Positions 47,851 to 59,248 of a DNA stretch of 64,000 nt are shown in pieces; the stretch's first letter is position 1; each line of letters opens with the position of its first letter. A program made the position numbers and the translations under genes. Location of the stretch: NCBI GenBank assembly GCA_024803745.1, contig JANJXV010000152.1, positions 1,973,501 through 2,037,500 of the forward strand. Direction: 5' to 3'. The notes under the pieces were generated by a model. The model had not been told where the DNA came from. It searched no databases and saw only the letters and a list, made by a program, of their open reading frames with translations. This DNA is from Megascapheus bottae. Its lineage: Eukaryota; Chordata; Mammalia; Rodentia; Geomyidae.

Positions 47851-48435
47851 GATTCTCCAGAGCTTTTAACATAAAGGGGTGTTGGATCTTGTCAAATGCC
47901 TTTTCTGCATCTATTGAGACAATCATGTAATTTTTGTCCTTGCTCCTGTTGATGTGTTGAACTATATTAATTGATTTGTGTATGTTGAACCAGCTTTGCC
48001 TCCCTGTGATGAATCCAGTTTGATCATAGTGTATAATTTTTTTGATGAATTGTTGTAGACGGTTGGCCAGTATTTTGTTGCGAAGTTTTGCATCAATGTT
48101 CATCAAAGAAATAGGTCTATAGTCCTCTTCCTTTGATGAATCTCTGCCTGGTTTGGGGATGAGGGTTATACTGGCTTCAAAGAATGAGTTTCGTAAAGAG
48201 CCTTCATTTTCAATCCATCTGGCCTTGGGCTTTTCTTAGGTGGAAAGTCTCTTATTGCCATTTCTATTTCAGTGCTTGAAATAGGCCTGTTTAGTTGGGT
48301 TAGTTCTTCTTGGTTCAGTATGGGTACGTTAATATTGGCTAGGAATTAGTCTATTTCTTCTAGATTGTCAAATTTGTTGGCGTAAAGGTTTGAGAAGTAT
48401 TCCCTCATGATACTCTGGATCTTTGTAATTTCACC
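47851..48435 (-). mobile_element. L1 ORF2 piece, minus orientation
   Basis: Flips at CCAGATGGATTCTCCAGAGC into the minus-strand RT region, with [20 protein letters not shown] (47,690-48,106), then skips to CCATCTGGCCTTGGGCTTTTC near 48,215. Its outer part (48,205-48,420) is an inverted copy of 47,640-47,850. Confidence 0.88.
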
Positions 48436-49549
48436 TTAGCCAAAAAGTTGAAAACCCATTTTTTTGTAATATATTAATTTAATGGATTAGGTGGATAATT
48501 GACTGGGGTAGACCATTTCCAGAAGATCCAGCTACCTCGAATACATGAGTTTAAGTTTGATTTTTATGTGATAGATTAAGATCATGCACACTGACAGCTC
48601 AGCAATATCAGTGGTTTTTGCATTCTAGAAATAACATTAACTAATAAACTTTAACACATTATGCTTTGGATTAAACTAGAGCCTTATTTTAATGTTAATT
48701 CTGCACTCAAGAACATTCCCTAGTAAAGAAGATACATAGTTGAAAAACATGTATTCCAAAAATTGCTCCATTGTTATCAAGGAAAGTCACATTTAAACAA
48801 AAATGATATACCAACACAAGTATCCACTTTATAGAATGGCTAAAATTCAAACCTTGACAAACTCAAAAGCTGATGAGCATTTTTACCAGAAGGTGCACTC
48901 ATTATTTGCTTGTGGGAAGCAAAGTGCCACATCCATTTTTTACATTTTGGAAGCTTTTGAAAAACTAAATGTATTTTTCCCCTGTACAATGCTGCAATTA
49001 CACTCTTTGGTTTTTTCCTGAAGGAGTTTCCCAAAGGAATGTATTACCACCAAAAACTTGGACTCACATGCTTAGGGAAGCTTTATTGATAATTTTCATA
49101 ATTGCAATACCTTGAAAGGAACCATGTTATTTAGGAAGGTAATGGATAATTTAAGGGAGGTAACATAAGCAAATAATGGAATACTGTCCATGGTAAAAAT
49201 GTATGTGACATCATCCCATAAAATATATAAAGGAAACTTAAATGAATTTTACTACTGATAAAACATAATTATTCACAATCTTCTTCCATTAGCTTCACAA
49301 GTGCTATGATACAGGCACATGTCACCACACATAGCAGTAATATTTTTATCTTCTCTTCCCAAAATAATGCAAAACTATGCAAGAGGAAACTGATCCTGAA
49401 TGTGATTCAGAATAGTCAATAAAACACATGGGTCATTACTCATTTTCTTGATAAAACTGAATACAGGTGAGATCTATATATGTGCTAGATTGCATGCTGG
49501 CATGCCCAACTTGGCTTGGCATACCATAACTTCAATCATAAGCCACAGA
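48436..49549. other. Intergenic, nothing recognised
   Basis: AT-rich; no gene or clear repeat. Confidence 0.5.
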
Positions 49550-49550
49550 C

Positions 49551-49614
<64 letters not shown>

Positions 49615-49715
49615 CAGAGACAGAGACAGACAGACAGACAGACAGAGACAGTCAGAGAGAGAGAAAGATACAGAAGGACAGAGACAGAGACTGAGAGAAA
49701 CAGACAGAGAAGGAA

Positions 49716-49765
<50 letters not shown>
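49550..49765. repeat. (GA)n/(GACA)n microsatellite
   Basis: About 215 bp: pure GA at both ends and GACAGA/CAGA units in the middle. All long ORFs across it are repeat artefacts. Confidence 0.95.
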
Positions 49766-49767
<2 letters not shown>

Positions 49768-50159
49768 TAACAATATTTAAGTCATTCCTTTAAATCAATT
49801 GGGTTTCCTTCCCTAATATTTCTCTATTTTGTCCTTTCCACAGGTTGAGACTTGGACTGTAATATGTTAATAAGACTAACCTGTATGTTTGATAAAGAAG
49901 TCTGAGAACAGAAAAATTTTTAATGCAGGTTTTGGAGATCTTTTCTTAAAAGTGTGATATTATGCACGTGGACACATCTCCTATCCTAAAATAAAAAATT
50001 ATAATTTGGATATCATTACATTCTATTAATATTGATGAATCACTAATAAAATGTGTAAATGATATTCATAACTGTGTTCTAAGGTGATGGCAATAAATAA
50101 CACATGAATTTAAATCCCTAAGTGGCCTTAGCATTTTCAGTGCAAGAGGAGATTAAAAC
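49766..50159. other. Intergenic, nothing recognised
   Basis: AT-rich spacer before the SINE at 50,160. Confidence 0.5.
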
Positions 50160-50450
50160 ATGGCTCCTGCCAAGTCTAGTGGCTCACACCTGTAATCCTA
50201 GCTACTTAGCAGGCTGAGATCTGAGTATCAACGTTCAAAGCCAGCCTGGGCACTAAAGTCTGAGTGACTCTTATCTCCAATGAACCTCAAAAAACGGGAA
50301 ATGGGGCTTGGCTCAAGGGTAGGGTGGTAGCATTGAACTGAAGAGCTCAGGGATAATGCCTAGTCCCAGGGATTGCTGGTAGCCTTGAGCTTAAGAGCTC
50401 AGGGACAGCACCCAGAGTTCAAGCCCCATGATCCACAAAGCAAATAAATA
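50160..50450 (+). mobile_element. Dimeric SINE with partly duplicated right half
   Basis: TGGCTCACACCTGTAATCC, GTTCAAAGCCAGCCTGGGC and GAGCTCAGGGATAATGCC; the GAGCTCAGGGA segment recurs at about 50,395, so the right half is partly duplicated. The tail is AAAT-rich. Confidence 0.88.
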
Positions 50451-50887
50451 AATAAATGCATTACCTCCTCCTAAAACTGTATCAGTCATGCAGTACGTGA
50501 CACAGCCCAGCACTCTTCTTTTATTGCCTAAGGTATTTATTTATTAAACAGAATATATTTTTGTAGATCTTTTCTAATGTTTACATGTCATGTAAGGAAA
50601 AAGTTTGTAAAGCCTTGTATTCAGTTAAAAATAGATTAAAATCCTTATTCTACACTTTAGTATGTATTAAAGCACAGACTCTAAAAATAATCCTACATTT
50701 AGAAAAATCCTTCATTTTGATTTAACGTATGAGGCTGGATTTGTAATACATTAAATTTTCATTCAGTTGTATTTTAATTTTATTCTCTTTGAGTCTCACA
50801 CATCGAAGGCTAAAAATAAACTTGTTAGTAAGGTAAGCTGACTGCAAGTACTAAATATATTTCATTTATATATATATATATATTTCC
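50451..50887. other. Intergenic up to the right arm
   Basis: AT-rich, ending in a TA microsatellite (about 50,867-50,884) at the inner breakpoint of the inverted duplication. Confidence 0.6.
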
Positions 50888-52856
50888 CTGCAAATACATT
50901 CATACATTATATAATTTTTGATTATTTCTTAATGCTCTGACTTTGCCTTTTATTACTCAGTTATTTTTATGTTTTTAGTATTCAAATTTGAAAAGTGTGG
51001 AATATTGAATTTAGTGTTATGATCCACAGTCACTAATCTCCTTGTCCTACAAGATATTATGTGACAGGGGTACACTATACTCCTATACCTCAGTAGGTAG
51101 GCAGTTCTAAAAGAGATATGCTTGATATTATTTCCCATGGTTCCTGAAACAAAATACCACAAGTGTGTGTCTAAAGTACCAGAAATTCTTCTATTTCTGT
51201 TCTGGAGGCTAGAAATCTATGACCCAGCTTTGAAATGACTATACTCTAACCTAAAAATCTAGGGAAAATTTCTAATGATTTCCTGGACTCTTGGTGGTTG
51301 GCTTAAATCTTTGGCATTCCTTGAGTCCATTCAGCATTTTCTCTATGAACATTCTTCACTAAGTTCCATACTAATTAATAGCTTTACTTGAACTTAGCTA
51401 AATGTATTGACTATGGCCTATTTCCAAGGAAGGAAATATTGTAAAGTGCTTGATAATTATCACATGTAAATTTGAAGGACACAAGTCCATCCACAATGTA
51501 CACTCAGATTATGTTCTGTCAGATTTTTTGACTCATTCTTTTGCTTAAAAGCTATGCAATCTCACCAAGCATCCTTAGGAAGTTTCTTTTCCCTTTGGCT
51601 GAGGATACAGTTCAGTATTAGAATATTTCCCTAGTATGTGTGAAACTCTATGTTTGAACTTCATTGCTTCAGAAAAAAATATTGTACTTTTCTGTGACAT
51701 ATTCAAGCCTTTAAACAATCCATTTCAAAAGACTGACATTTTTCTGATATAAAACTATTAAGAAAATATATGTTAAAAATAAAAGTTACTGCTAATTATA
51801 TGTTCTGATTAGATTTGTTTCTCATTTCTAGATGTTATATCAGAGAAGAGAGGGAGGAAGATATCACTAAAAGGACTCCAATATTGATCATGGGGTTTGA
51901 ACATTCTCTCTTTTTTTTATCTATCCTGTCACTACTATATTTGAGAAAATATTTTCTTGCCCATGTCTTGTTAATATTTTAAATGTTTGATTGCATTCTT
52001 TTAGTTTCCAACATACATTTCTATTACTTCAGAAAGTTAAAACATATTTACATTTTCAACCAAAAATGAAAACAATGTTACACAAAAGATAAAATTCTCT
52101 ATATTTTGTTCTCTTCTGTTCATAAACACAAATATAAGATTTGTTATTTTTAGTTATATATAACAGTACATTTTAACACTCACTTTAAATAGAGTTTACT
52201 ATGAACTGCCAGCTATCTCTCATAATGTGTGCATGTTTAGATCTTTACACAGGATACCATTTTTTTTCTGATGATATGGCCTGGAAACATATCTGTGGAA
52301 AAGGTCACATTCAAACATCTCCTTCCTTACACAGATCCATTAATCAATGAATCACTGCATATTTCTTCCTTATCACCTTTGATGCTAGCTGGGGTTTTTT
52401 GTTGTTGTTTAATTTTCTTCCCTTGAATGGAAACTTACTTCTCTTCATATTTTTTCTCTTCACTCTCTTCAAGTTTTGTGGTCCCAACAAAATATCCTGT
52501 ATCTGTTAAAAGTTGGTATGATTACATTGCTGAGTTTTTATTTTTGAAACTAATTCTGAAGTATGATCAGTGTCTGTAGGTAAGAATCCATATTTATTGC
52601 ACACTTATCTGTATGTGTTTATTTGGAAGATAGAAAGCAGAAAGTATAAAAACCATGGAGTGGCTATAACATCACCTGATCAGTAATCTATTTCTTTCTG
52701 AATAGAATGTCCTAGATATTGGGAGAAATCATATTTTAGTCTGAGATAAAATTTATGGCCCTCCTCTTACTGTAAAATTCTATTGTTAACTTAAATGACT
52801 TCACTTTTCATCATTTGCTTTCTTTCTATCATGAGTCAAGAAATGACTCTTGAGGG

Positions 52857-53052
52857 GCCGGGAGTTTGGCCTAGTGGTTAAAGTGCTTGCCTAGCATGCA
52901 TGAAGACCCGGGTTCGATTCCTCGGTACCATATGCATAGAAAAAAGCCAGAACTGGTGCTGAGGCTCAAGTGGTAGAGCTCTAGCCTTGAGAAAGTCCAA
53001 GGACAGTGCTCAGGCCCTGAGGTTAAGCCCAGGCCTGGCCAAAAAAAAAAAG
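52857..53052 (+). mobile_element. ID-type SINE, right arm
   Basis: Mirror copy of the SINE at 24,417-24,614. Complete head GGGAGTTTGGCCTAGTGG, B box GGTTCGATTCC and second half CTCAAGTGGTAGAGCTC, ending in an A-run. Confidence 0.92.
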
Positions 53053-54547
53053 AAATGACTTTTGAGTGATGATAAGCTAATATCTTTCTAAATATCAAAG
53101 GGTCTTTAGGGTTGTATTGGACAAGGATATTTACTGGTTTGTTTCATACAAAGAAGACCTGTGTCTTCTATTAATGTAAGAAAACAATGGAGACACAAAT
53201 GCCACTCAAGTATTTCATGTACGCAACTCTTCTTTTAATATTTGCATCCTGTTCTTATTCTGGTGTATTATCATTAAATTAATTTGTATCTGTAAGTTCT
53301 ATTCATAAAATCATTGAACCTCCTCAAGAACTTGAACTCTTTGTTGGTTTAAATCTTAGTTCATTAATTTTCATTATATTTAAAAGCTAAATGCAATGCA
53401 TATAAGCACACTTATGAATATATGCAATTCCAAGCTACTTGTAATAGCGTTACATAGTATTGTAACTTTACAGAGTAGATTCTGAGACTAGAGTCCCCCA
53501 GAATGAATCTTGTAAAAGATTCCCAAGGAAGGTGGTTTATTCCCTCACTATGTAGTCATTTAGGCTTAAAGTGGGAGATTTCTATCTATGAGAAAGTAGG
53601 CTTTCAACAGATATTGAATCTGATAGAATTGACCTTAGAACTCCTAACTTCTAGTTCCATAAGAAATAAATTTCTTTGTTTTACAAACTTCCCAATGTAA
53701 GGTACTTTATTGGTGTACTCAGAACAGATTGAAATACATATGACTTATAAATATATCTACTTAATCTATATTTGTAAAATACTGGAATTTTGAGCCATAT
53801 ACTTGAGCCATATACTTGGGCCTTTTGTTTTAGTCATTTCTGGAGGCTAAGTATTTCTGGATTCCTATGGCATCTGACTTTGTTAGTTACCATACTATGA
53901 ATGTCTCCCTGGGATTACTGTGATATGCTACCAGGCACAGGTTATTTTTTGAGACAAGGCTTTTGCTAAGTTTTTGCCCACATTGGCCTGAAAACATGAT
54001 CATCTCATCTCTATTTTCTGAGTAGCCTGTGATTACAGACATGCATCACCTTGCCTTGCTATCTATGTCTATTATAGGAAAAAACTGAAAAATAGTTTAA
54101 GGAAAGGAATAGAAACTTATCTTTCTGCTATTAGATAACTTAATTAAGTAATAAAGTCATACACCAAGAGAGATTACACTGTCAAGAAATATAAGGGAAC
54201 ATTTCAGTATTGTAATCAAATAAAAATCATTTTTGTTTTCATGATATTCTCTCCATTAAATTTTTGGATATGGAAGATGTAAATAAGATGTTTGTTTCAG
54301 ATTCTATATCTAACAGTTGACCAGTAACATTTCAAAAACTAAACACTTCATGAAATTGCTCAAAGTCTGAGCTTTCGCAGGAAAAGTTCAGACAATTAAA
54401 GTCATAGGAAATATCTTTAATAAAAGAGTATAGGGAAATTTACCAAATCTTGAGAAAGAGAAGACGGTGTAGAACCCCCAACAGACCAGAACAGAAAAGG
54501 ACATTATGTATTTTTTGGGAAAAGTTACGTTCAGAAAATAAAAGAGT

Positions 54548-54581
54548 ATCGCTTCGCGGCCTTTTGGCTAAGATCAAGTGT
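54548..54581 (+). pseudogene. RNU2 (fragment): 3'-truncated U2 snRNA retrocopy (right arm)
   Basis: Mirror copy of the left-arm U2 fragment with the same 34-bp length, the same substitution and the same 15-bp target-site duplications (54,533-54,547 and 54,582-54,596). It was copied as part of the inverted duplication and is not an independent insertion. Confidence 0.92.
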
Positions 54582-56204
54582 AGAAAATAAAAGAGTAAAA
54601 GTATTTTTGAGAAAAAAAAATCAGATACTACTTACATGAGAAAATTTATTTGTACAATAACAAATTTATCAGCAGAAACCGTAAAATCAAGGATGTCTTG
54701 GAAGAATATACATCAAGCATTGAAAGCAACCAATTTCAAACCCAGCATACTCTATTCAGTTTTCATTCATAACTGAGGGACAAATAAAACCATCCCATGA
54801 CAAACAAAAGCTAAAATGATTAACCTCACTAAGCCATCAGACAGAAGACATTCAAATGTATCCTGCATACAAATCAACATGCAAAAGTGGAGAAAACAAA
54901 TCCTAACCAGATGAGTAGATAAAAATAGGAGGAGCAGAGAAAGACACAATTCCAAAATCAAGAGGAAAATGACAGAATCTACTGAACACTACTCAATGCT
55001 ATTATAATTTAGATGTAAGATTTAACTTCTGTTTAGGACTGGTCTTCTTCAGACAACACTTTACATTAACTATCCCTGCTACAATCTGGAAGCGAGATGT
55101 TCCCCAAAGAACCATGTGCTACCTGTATCGTATAGTCTCTGATGCTATTATGAAGTGGTGGGACCTTCATAAGGTGTGACCTAGTGAAAGGAAGCTAAGT
55201 CACTTTATAATTGTCCTAAAGTGGGTGATGGGAATCCAGTACTTTGATTTTCTTCTCTCTCTTTTCTTCCTGACTGCATGAGGTGAACAGACCTCTGCGA
55301 CTGTGATTGCCCTTATGCATTAGGCTATGGTAGGCCACAGAAATAATGGATTGAACTATCAGCAAAAGTCGTCCCATTTTTATTTTCAAGGTTATTTATA
55401 TCTTTCAAGGCTATTTATCTTAGTTATCATAAATGACTAGTACAATCATTTTAAAAATCACAGGGTTATAATGTTGCTGTCATTATTTTCCCAGCATCTA
55501 TTTTCCACATGATCTCAAGATCATTTCCACCCTGGATACTAAGATAATAAAATATCAATAAATATTTGCTCAACTATTATCAGGATATGTTTAAAAGCAG
55601 GTCCAACATGTCTTATCAGATTTCATAAGATCTTGAACAACCAGGCATCAGTGGCTCATATCTGCGACTTTAGAAACACAGGACTAAAATCTACAGAATT
55701 AGTTCAAAGCTAGTCAGAGCAGAAAATTCAGTAAGATTTTTACCTCCAAAAATATCCCTCCCCACCCTGAAAAATATGGTAGAAGCATAGCTCAAGTGGC
55801 AGAAAGCCTTTGTAGCAAATACAAAGCCCTAACTAGGTTGCCCTTAGTTGAACCAGTCAACCAATCAAAGGCTTGAGTTCATACTTAGCTACTATCAAAA
55901 ACTCATCCATCCATCCATTCATCCATCCATACATACATACATATTTACATACATACATACATAAATATATAGCACCTGTAGTAAAGTAGTTGAAGCAAAA
56001 GAAGGAGGAGGAGAGGGAAGAGGAGAGAGAGACAGAAAGAGGGCCTAGCAAAGAAACATCACAATATATCACAGAAAAACTTAATCATTTGTGTAAGCTA
56101 ATGAAGCATTTCAGTAAAGAGAAAGATTTAACTCATGAGAGAGTAAGATTTAATGGTGTAGCCATACTCACCACAAAAACAAAGCCACCTATTTTTATTT
56201 TATT

Positions 56205-56405
56205 TTATTTATTTTTTGGCCAGGCCAGGGCTTGATCTCTGGGCCTGAGCATTATCTTGGGCTTTCTCAAGGCTAGTGCTCTTCCACTTGAGTCACGGCA
56301 CCACTTCTGGCATTTTTATATATATATGTGGTACCAAGGACTTGAACCCAGGTCTTTCTGCATGCTAGGCAAGAACTCTACCACTAGAAAAAAATCCTGG
56401 CCAAG
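56205..56405 (-). mobile_element. ID-type SINE, right arm
   Basis: Counterpart of 21,020-21,250 with a shortened tail; CTTTCTCAAGGCTAGTGCTC and CACTTGAGTCACGGCACC are clear. Confidence 0.88.
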
Positions 56406-56914
56406 TCATATATTTTTAGTCCAATCTTTTTTCCCATGTTACATAGGGAAATTTATATTATTATAAATCTACTTTACAAAAAGAAATGAATTAATATAGA
56501 GTTGTACAGAAATTCCTACTAGAACATGTTATTAATATTGACCAATGATATCAATAGTGAAAAGTAAACTACTAGCTCTTATTACCTTTGTAAATTATTA
56601 AACTTATTAGTAAACTCTGGTCATACTATTAAGTAACAAAGTTAAATTCTCAGTATCACCTAGTATCACCTATTGGGTTCAAGTTATTACCAATGAATTA
56701 ATAAAATTAATTAACAGGGCTTATAGTAAATCCTCAGTCTTGGGAGATTTTAATCCTTAGTTTTCTTTTGTTTATAATTAAAAACACTCTGAAAAATTAC
56801 ATAGGAGGAAATTTAGATGACATTGGATTTGATAATTATTTTTATACAAAGACAAATGTACCATCATGAGGAAAAAATAGAAGATATTTGAATTTCGTGG
56901 ACATAGAATTAATC

Positions 56915-57465
56915 AGCCACTGTCTCAGTGGTTCATAATCCCAGTAATCCTAATTACTGAAGAAATAAAGATCCAGAATATAGTAGTTCAATGCCAGCCT
57001 GCCAGAGTTTACTGGCTCATGCCTGTAATTCTAGTCATGCAGGAGACTGAGATTTTAGCATCGAGGTTCAAAGTCAACCTGAGCAGGAAAGTCTGTGATA
57101 CTCCTATCACAGTGGAAGTGGAATTTTGGCTTAAAAAATAAAGCATTAGCCCTGATCACAAAAAGATTAGGGTATCATCCATTCGCTGAGTTCAAGCGTA
57201 TGATTAAAAAAAATAATAATTTTAGAAAAATGGGAGAAACACTGATTAGCTGGGCACTGGTAATACAAACCTATAATTTTAGCTACTCAAGGAGCTGAGA
57301 TCTGAGGACCATGGTTAGAAGCCAACTCAGACTGGAAAATTACTGTGAGACTCTGATTTCCAGTTAAACACTCACAGAAGTGGCGCTGTGGCTCAAGTGA
57401 GCAGGCTAACCTGAGGCTCAGGGACAGGTCTCAGGAAGTGAGTTCAAGCCCCTCCACTGACCAAA
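56915..57465 (+). mobile_element. Two or three SINE copies, right arm
   Basis: Mirror of the left-arm SINEs at 18,558 and 18,812. GGCTCATGCCTGTAATTCTAG at about 57,011 and GAAGTGGCGCTGTGGCTCAAG near 57,378 mark the two main copies. Confidence 0.8.
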
Positions 57466-57728
57466 AAAATTCAAGCAATCAAATAATGATCAATTCAAGG
57501 AAACATAACCTTTCATTTTCCTAATAAGTATTGTGAACTCGAAATTTCATTATGGCTTGTTTAGTACCAATACAGCCATGCTTCTAATGGAAGTCATATT
57601 ACTAGAGTAGTAATCACCATCATATTTTCACACACTCGAAACCATAATGGCTAGAATTGCAAATATTTACCATGGTGTTTCTCTTTACATCTCAACAAAG
57701 AAATGCTCACAAGAGACTTCTCTTCAGT

Positions 57729-57734
57729 TTTAAT
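57729..57734 (-). terminator. Candidate polyadenylation hexamer ATTAAA beyond the array edge
   Basis: Minus-strand ATTAAA in the inverted-repeat arm, 5 bp past the array junction and about 204 bp downstream of the copy 1 stop. It is followed within 40 nt by G/T-rich sequence (TTGTGAG, TTTGTTG), the usual downstream context. I found no AATAAA or ATTAAA between the TRIM stop and the next promoter inside the units. Function is unproven. Confidence 0.45.
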
Positions 57735-57937
57735 TAAACCCGTGGCCTGGCCTCGAGGCCCCCGAGGCGGTCCAGGTGGGGTGGCTTCCCCAGGGCCCGC
57801 CTCGAAACCAGGAGGGCAGACCCCACCTGCCCCAGAGCGGTGCCTAGAGGGGCCCCCCGGGGGGCCTGACCGGACCTGCCCTGCTCCCTCCCCCAGGTCT
57901 GGAGGGTCCTGGAGAGTCCCGGGCCCGGGCTCTTTCC

Positions 57938-59248
57938 CTAGGCCAAAGGGGCGCCCCTGGAAAGGAAAGGCCTGACCGGGAAGTGGATGGAGCCGGTGGG
58001 GTATCTCCAGAGAAGGCACTTCCTAGCCACGTTCAAGAAAGTCGCGGTCCCGTGGTCGAGATCCAGAAAGACCCCCACCCTCCCCAGAGGCCGCTCTAGG
58101 TAGTGATGGCGCAGAGGTGAGGTTGTAAAGAGGCCGGCTGGGTGGGAGCCTTCCACCCAGAAGAGGACGAAAAGGTCGTGGTCGGAGGCCCTCGGAGGGA
58201 ATCCGGCCGGATTCCCGCAGACTCCCACCGCCCAGGAGGAAGAGTCGTCCGGGCAGAGCTCCCAGTAGTGTCGGCCGGCGCTGAAGACCTGGGCGCCAAG
58301 CGCGACCTGGTGGCCGGCTTCTTCCTCCCTGGAAGCTGCCAGCAGAGGTGGGCTCGGCGTCCAGGGGCCGAAGGACACCTCTACTCGGTACGGGCTGAGG
58401 CTCTCCACCAGCCCGCGGATTCTAGGGGGGCCGAGCAACGGCTCCAGGGTCTGGGGCTGGAAGAGCAAGGCGCACTCTCCCAGCTCCAGGCCGTCCCTGA
58501 AGTCCTGGAGGAGCTCCACATCCGGCTTTTGGTAGGCCCTCATCAGCTCCTGGTACACGCTCCTGAGGTGACCCTGTTCCTCGAGCAGGTGCCCCTCGGT
58601 TGTCTGGAGTTGCGCTGAGGTCCTCCTTCCTAGGTCGAGCAGTAACTCTTGGGCAAATCGCCTGTCCCCCTCCCGGAGACCAGGCTGCCCCGGGGTGGCA
58701 TAAAACGCCTCGGTCATCGTCCGGTGCAGGTGCAGAAACCAACCCCACCGGCTCATGATCTCCCTCTGCTCCTCCACCTTCCTCTGGGTCTCTTCTTTCC
58801 TCTCCCACAAAGTCTCCATGAGCTGTAAGATGGCCTCCCGCCTGTGGGCGGCTGCGCGCTCCACGGGCTGGTGCCGGTGAGCCCGGTGCTCCGGGGCCTG
58901 GGAGCAGAGCCCGCAGAGCGGGCTCTCGTCCTCCTCGCAGAACATCTGCTTTGGCTCGCCGTGGGTCCCACACCTGTGCTCCCGGGAGCTCAGGAACCCG
59001 CGGAGGCCGGCCTTCCGCACCAGGGAGACCACACTGCCCAGCACCACGTTGGATCTCGGCTCTCCTCGCTGGGAGGGCTCCCTGCAGGCAGGGCACCTGG
59101 CCGGGGTCGTGGCGTCTTCCCAGGCCAGGCGGAGACACGGGCGACAGAAAGTGTGGCCGCACTGGACGGTGACCGGGACCATCAGGGTGTCCAGGCAGAT
59201 GGGGCATCTCACCTCCTCCTGGAAGGCTCGGGCCAGCTCAGCTTCCAT
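57938..59248 (-). CDS. TRIM family protein, array copy 1 (terminal unit)
   Basis: Intronless 436-codon ORF, probably a RING-type E3 ubiquitin ligase acting in the cytoplasm. The RING finger has all eight zinc ligands: C15, C18, C30, H32, C35, C38, C52, C55. A B-box2 follows with C93, H96, C104, D107, C112, C115, H121, H124. A coiled-coil stretch spans about 130-240. The linker PDVELLQ (242-248) leads into a PRY-SPRY domain of about 270-436, with WAVGV (339-343) and RPLGRVGVFLDLDHG (386-400). The order, length and linker fit the TRIM43/TRIM49/TRIM64 group, which in primates is multicopy; mouse Trim43 genes are active in cleavage embryos. Those relatives have introns, so an intronless ORF suggests a retrocopy founder. 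The ATG at 59,248 begins the conserved acidic N-terminus just before the RING. This copy has Cys at residue 332, where the other copies have Ser. The substrate is unknown. Confidence 0.9.
   Translation of the reverse strand: MEAELARAFQEEVRCPICLDTLMVPVTVQCGHTFCRPCLRLAWEDATTPARCPACREPSQRGEPRSNVVLGSVVSLVRKAGLRGFLSSREHRCGTHGEPKQMFCEEDESPLCGLCSQAPEHRAHRHQPVERAAAHRREAILQLMETLWERKEETQRKVEEQREIMSRWGWFLHLHRTMTEAFYATPGQPGLREGDRRFAQELLLDLGRRTSAQLQTTEGHLLEEQGHLRSVYQELMRAYQKPDVELLQDFRDGLELGECALLFQPQTLEPLLGPPRIRGLVESLSPYRVEVSFGPWTPSPPLLAASREEEAGHQVALGAQVFSAGRHYWELCPDDSSSWAVGVCGNPAGFPPRASDHDLFVLFWVEGSHPAGLFTTSPLRHHYLERPLGRVGVFLDLDHGTATFLNVARKCLLWRYPTGSIHFPVRPFLSRGAPLA

Larger units (their letters stand above)
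50888..57739 (-). repeat. Right arm of large inverted duplication
   Basis: Inverted copy of 18,289-26,582, missing the left-arm segment 19,269-20,666. The arm runs straight into the TRIM array at 57,739 with no spacer. At the inner end it starts beside a TA microsatellite (about 50,867-50,884). It carries the same SINEs and U2 fragment in mirror order, so these insertions predate the duplication. Microsatellites differ in length between arms. No gene of its own is seen. Confidence 0.95.

Noticed and set aside
43616..48106. Short RT-like ORFs as possible domesticated L1 genes
   Set aside because: They are fragments split by stops and inversions; no piece contains both complete RT and endonuclease.
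58422..59207. 261-codon ORF in another minus frame of the TRIM gene, repeated at 60,906 and 63,390
   Set aside because: It overlaps the TRIM frame completely, lacks any recognisable domain, and is expected in GC-rich DNA where stop codons are rare.
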